Source: Pseudomonadota bacterium (GTDB lineage Bacteria; Pseudomonadota; Alphaproteobacteria; Caulobacterales; Aquidulcibacteraceae). From it: DNA of 7,046 nt. Below are positions 6,024 to 7,046 of the stretch, piece by piece. Position 1 is the stretch's first letter, and each line of letters begins with the position of its first letter. The notes beneath the pieces were generated by a model. It was not told the DNA's origin. It worked only from the letters and a program-made list of their open reading frames with translations, and ran no database searches. The stretch spans positions 1-7,046 of the forward strand of contig JAEYPY010000070.1 in the NCBI GenBank assembly GCA_023410295.1, read 5' to 3'. The translations under genes were made by a program, and so were the position numbers.

Positions 6024-6763
6024 CAGCGTTTCCGAATTGGTTGCAGCAGCTCTTTGAGCAGCGCCGCATCCTTCGGTGCGGCGGCTTCGATATCGTTGTC
6101 GAAATAGCAGAAGACGTCTTTGCTCGCGCGCGACCAAGCGCGGATGCGGCGCGCCCAGGTGCGCAGCGCTGGTTCGCCGTAGCGGCCGTGATAGCGCCCG
6201 CCGGGACCATGTCCGCGTACATAGATCCAGCTCGCCGTCGCTTGCCACGGTGACGGCGCGTCGTGGTGATCGGAGATGCAGAGCGCCGCGTCGTGCTCGG
6301 CAAGCAGGGCGAAGATGTCGTCGTCGTACCAGCTCGGATGCCGGAACTCGTAAGCGACGCGCTTGCTCTTGGGCAGAAGCTTCAGCGCCGTCGCCAAGCG
6401 CTCGCGGTCCTTCACCATGCGCGGATGCAGTTGAAACAACACCGGGCCTTCACGATCGCCAAGCGCGGCCATGCGGCCGAACACGAGCTTGTAGCTCTCG
6501 GCTGGATCCTTGAGCCTGTAATAGTGCGTGAGCCAGCGCGGATACTTCCAGGCGTAAAGGAAATTCTCGGGCGCCTGCGCGCGCCACTTCTCCGGCGCGC
6601 CTTCGATCGGGAGGCGGTAGAACGAGCCGTTCAGCTCCACCGTGTCGAACTGGCTGGCGTAGTAGGCGAACTCTTCGCGCTGCTTCAGCCCGCGCGGATA
6701 AAACGCGCCGCCGCGCCAAGGCTTGTAGAGCCATCCCGAAGTGCCGATGCGGATCGCTGCCAT
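6023..6763 (-). CDS. DUF72 (YecE-like) protein
   Basis: This 246-residue protein is a typical DUF72/YecE family member, predicted to form a TIM-barrel-like fold in the cytoplasm. Recognisable segments are IRIGTSGWLYKPWRG at 4-18, FYPRGLKQREEFAYYASQFDTVELNGSFYRLP at 21-52, APENFLYAWKYPRWLTHY at 64-81, GPVLFQLHP at 106-114, VAYEFRHPSWYDDD at 136-149, and a CYFDND segment near the end. The conserved Glu43/Asn45 and Glu139/Arg141/His142 sit where the family's putative active site lies. The biochemical role is not established. The start at 6763 gives the usual few residues before IRIGTSGW, but there is no clear Shine-Dalgarno. It is first in a two-gene unit with the DUF2905 gene, overlapping it by one base, and is divergent from the lipoprotein gene at 6860. 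Confidence 0.94.
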   Translation of the reverse strand: MAAIRIGTSGWLYKPWRGGAFYPRGLKQREEFAYYASQFDTVELNGSFYRLPIEGAPEKWRAQAPENFLYAWKYPRWLTHYYRLKDPAESYKLVFGRMAALGDREGPVLFQLHPRMVKDRERLATALKLLPKSKRVAYEFRHPSWYDDDIFALLAEHDAALCISDHHDAPSPWQATASWIYVRGHGPGGRYHGRYGEPALRTWARRIRAWSRASKDVFCYFDNDIEAAAPKDAALLKELLQPIRKR

Positions 6764-6859
6764 GCGCCGATAACGCGCGAGCCTGCGGATTCGGGCGCCT
6801 CGGCCCGGGAACGTCTGATGACGCGGCGCGTCTTGCCTCAGCTATCCAAGGAGACACGC

Positions 6860-7046
6860 ATGCGCACAGCACTTCTTTCAATCGCCGCGGCGCTGGCGCT
6901 GGCCGCTTGCGGGCAAAGCGCACAGACGGCGCAGGACGAAGACGGCCAATACGGCGCTTCGAGCGGAACCAACGCGAATGACGTCGCGGCTTTGCCGAAC
7001 GATGCGGGGAACACTTATCCTAGCCAAGCCAGCGAAGGTTCGACGC
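6860..7046 (+). CDS. Small lipoprotein, C-terminus cut by window edge
   Basis: An ATG at 6860 follows a strong AAGGAGA site (6848-6854) with 5 bases between. The 62 visible codons encode a lipoprotein signal: Arg2, a hydrophobic Ala/Leu stretch at 4-15, and a lipobox LAAC with Cys at 17. After it comes GQSAQTAQDEDGQYG and a low-complexity, Ser/Asn/Ala/Gly-rich region, as in a flexible tether. I recognise no domain; any functional part must lie beyond the window. The 96-base gap to the divergent DUF72 gene probably holds promoters for both; I see no convincing -35/-10 pair. Confidence 0.82.
   Translation, partial: MRTALLSIAAALALAACGQSAQTAQDEDGQYGASSGTNANDVAALPNDAGNTYPSQASEGST

Noticed and set aside
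6820..6832. Short hairpin GACGC-GGC-GCGTC in the gap before the last lipoprotein gene
   Set aside because: A 5-bp stem with no T tract in GC-rich DNA; not a supported terminator or operator.

Overview
The window is compact, GC-rich bacterial chromosome with short intergenic gaps and genes on both strands. Gene content and protein style (TIR-like protein, DUF1203, TIGR02466-type oxygenase, LmrA/YxaF-type TetR, many short Ala/Arg-rich exported proteins) fit an alphaproteobacterium, most plausibly Caulobacterales/Hyphomonadaceae. This is an inference from composition and family content; no rRNA or other marker gene is present to prove it. I see no tRNA, rRNA, CRISPR array, insertion sequence, prophage gene or attachment site.

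Layout from left to right. (1) A minus-strand TIR-like protein runs off the left edge (1-388). (2) A minus-strand beta-carbonic anhydrase (495-1106) is divergent from (3) a plus-strand outer-membrane-type lipoprotein (1216-2382), followed on the same strand by (4) a small protein joining a cold-shock/OB-like N-terminus to a two-helix membrane domain (2421-2900). (5) A minus-strand VOC (glyoxalase-fold) protein with an extra C-terminal region (2897-3526) converges on it and is divergent from (6) a plus-strand DUF1203 protein (3612-4076). (7) A minus-strand TetR-family repressor (4073-4654) is divergent from (8) a small secreted protein (4755-5078). Their shared gap carries a perfect 16-bp inverted repeat, and the secreted-protein gene ends at a textbook intrinsic terminator (5133-5164). 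(9) A plus-strand 2OG-Fe(II) oxygenase-like protein (5217-5822) abuts the minus-strand pair (10) DUF2905 membrane protein (5823-6023) and (11) DUF72/YecE protein (6023-6763), which overlap by one base. (12) A new lipoprotein gene (from 6860) runs off the right edge.

These are mostly independent housekeeping or accessory functions, not one pathway. The two units with clear internal logic are the TetR/secreted-protein divergon with its operator, and the translationally coupled DUF72-DUF2905 pair. All three convergent gene pairs meet with overlapping or abutting stop codons. I found no convincing evidence of a large undescribed multi-gene system. The most notable items are the operator region, the degenerate TIR-like protein, and two unusual domain architectures.
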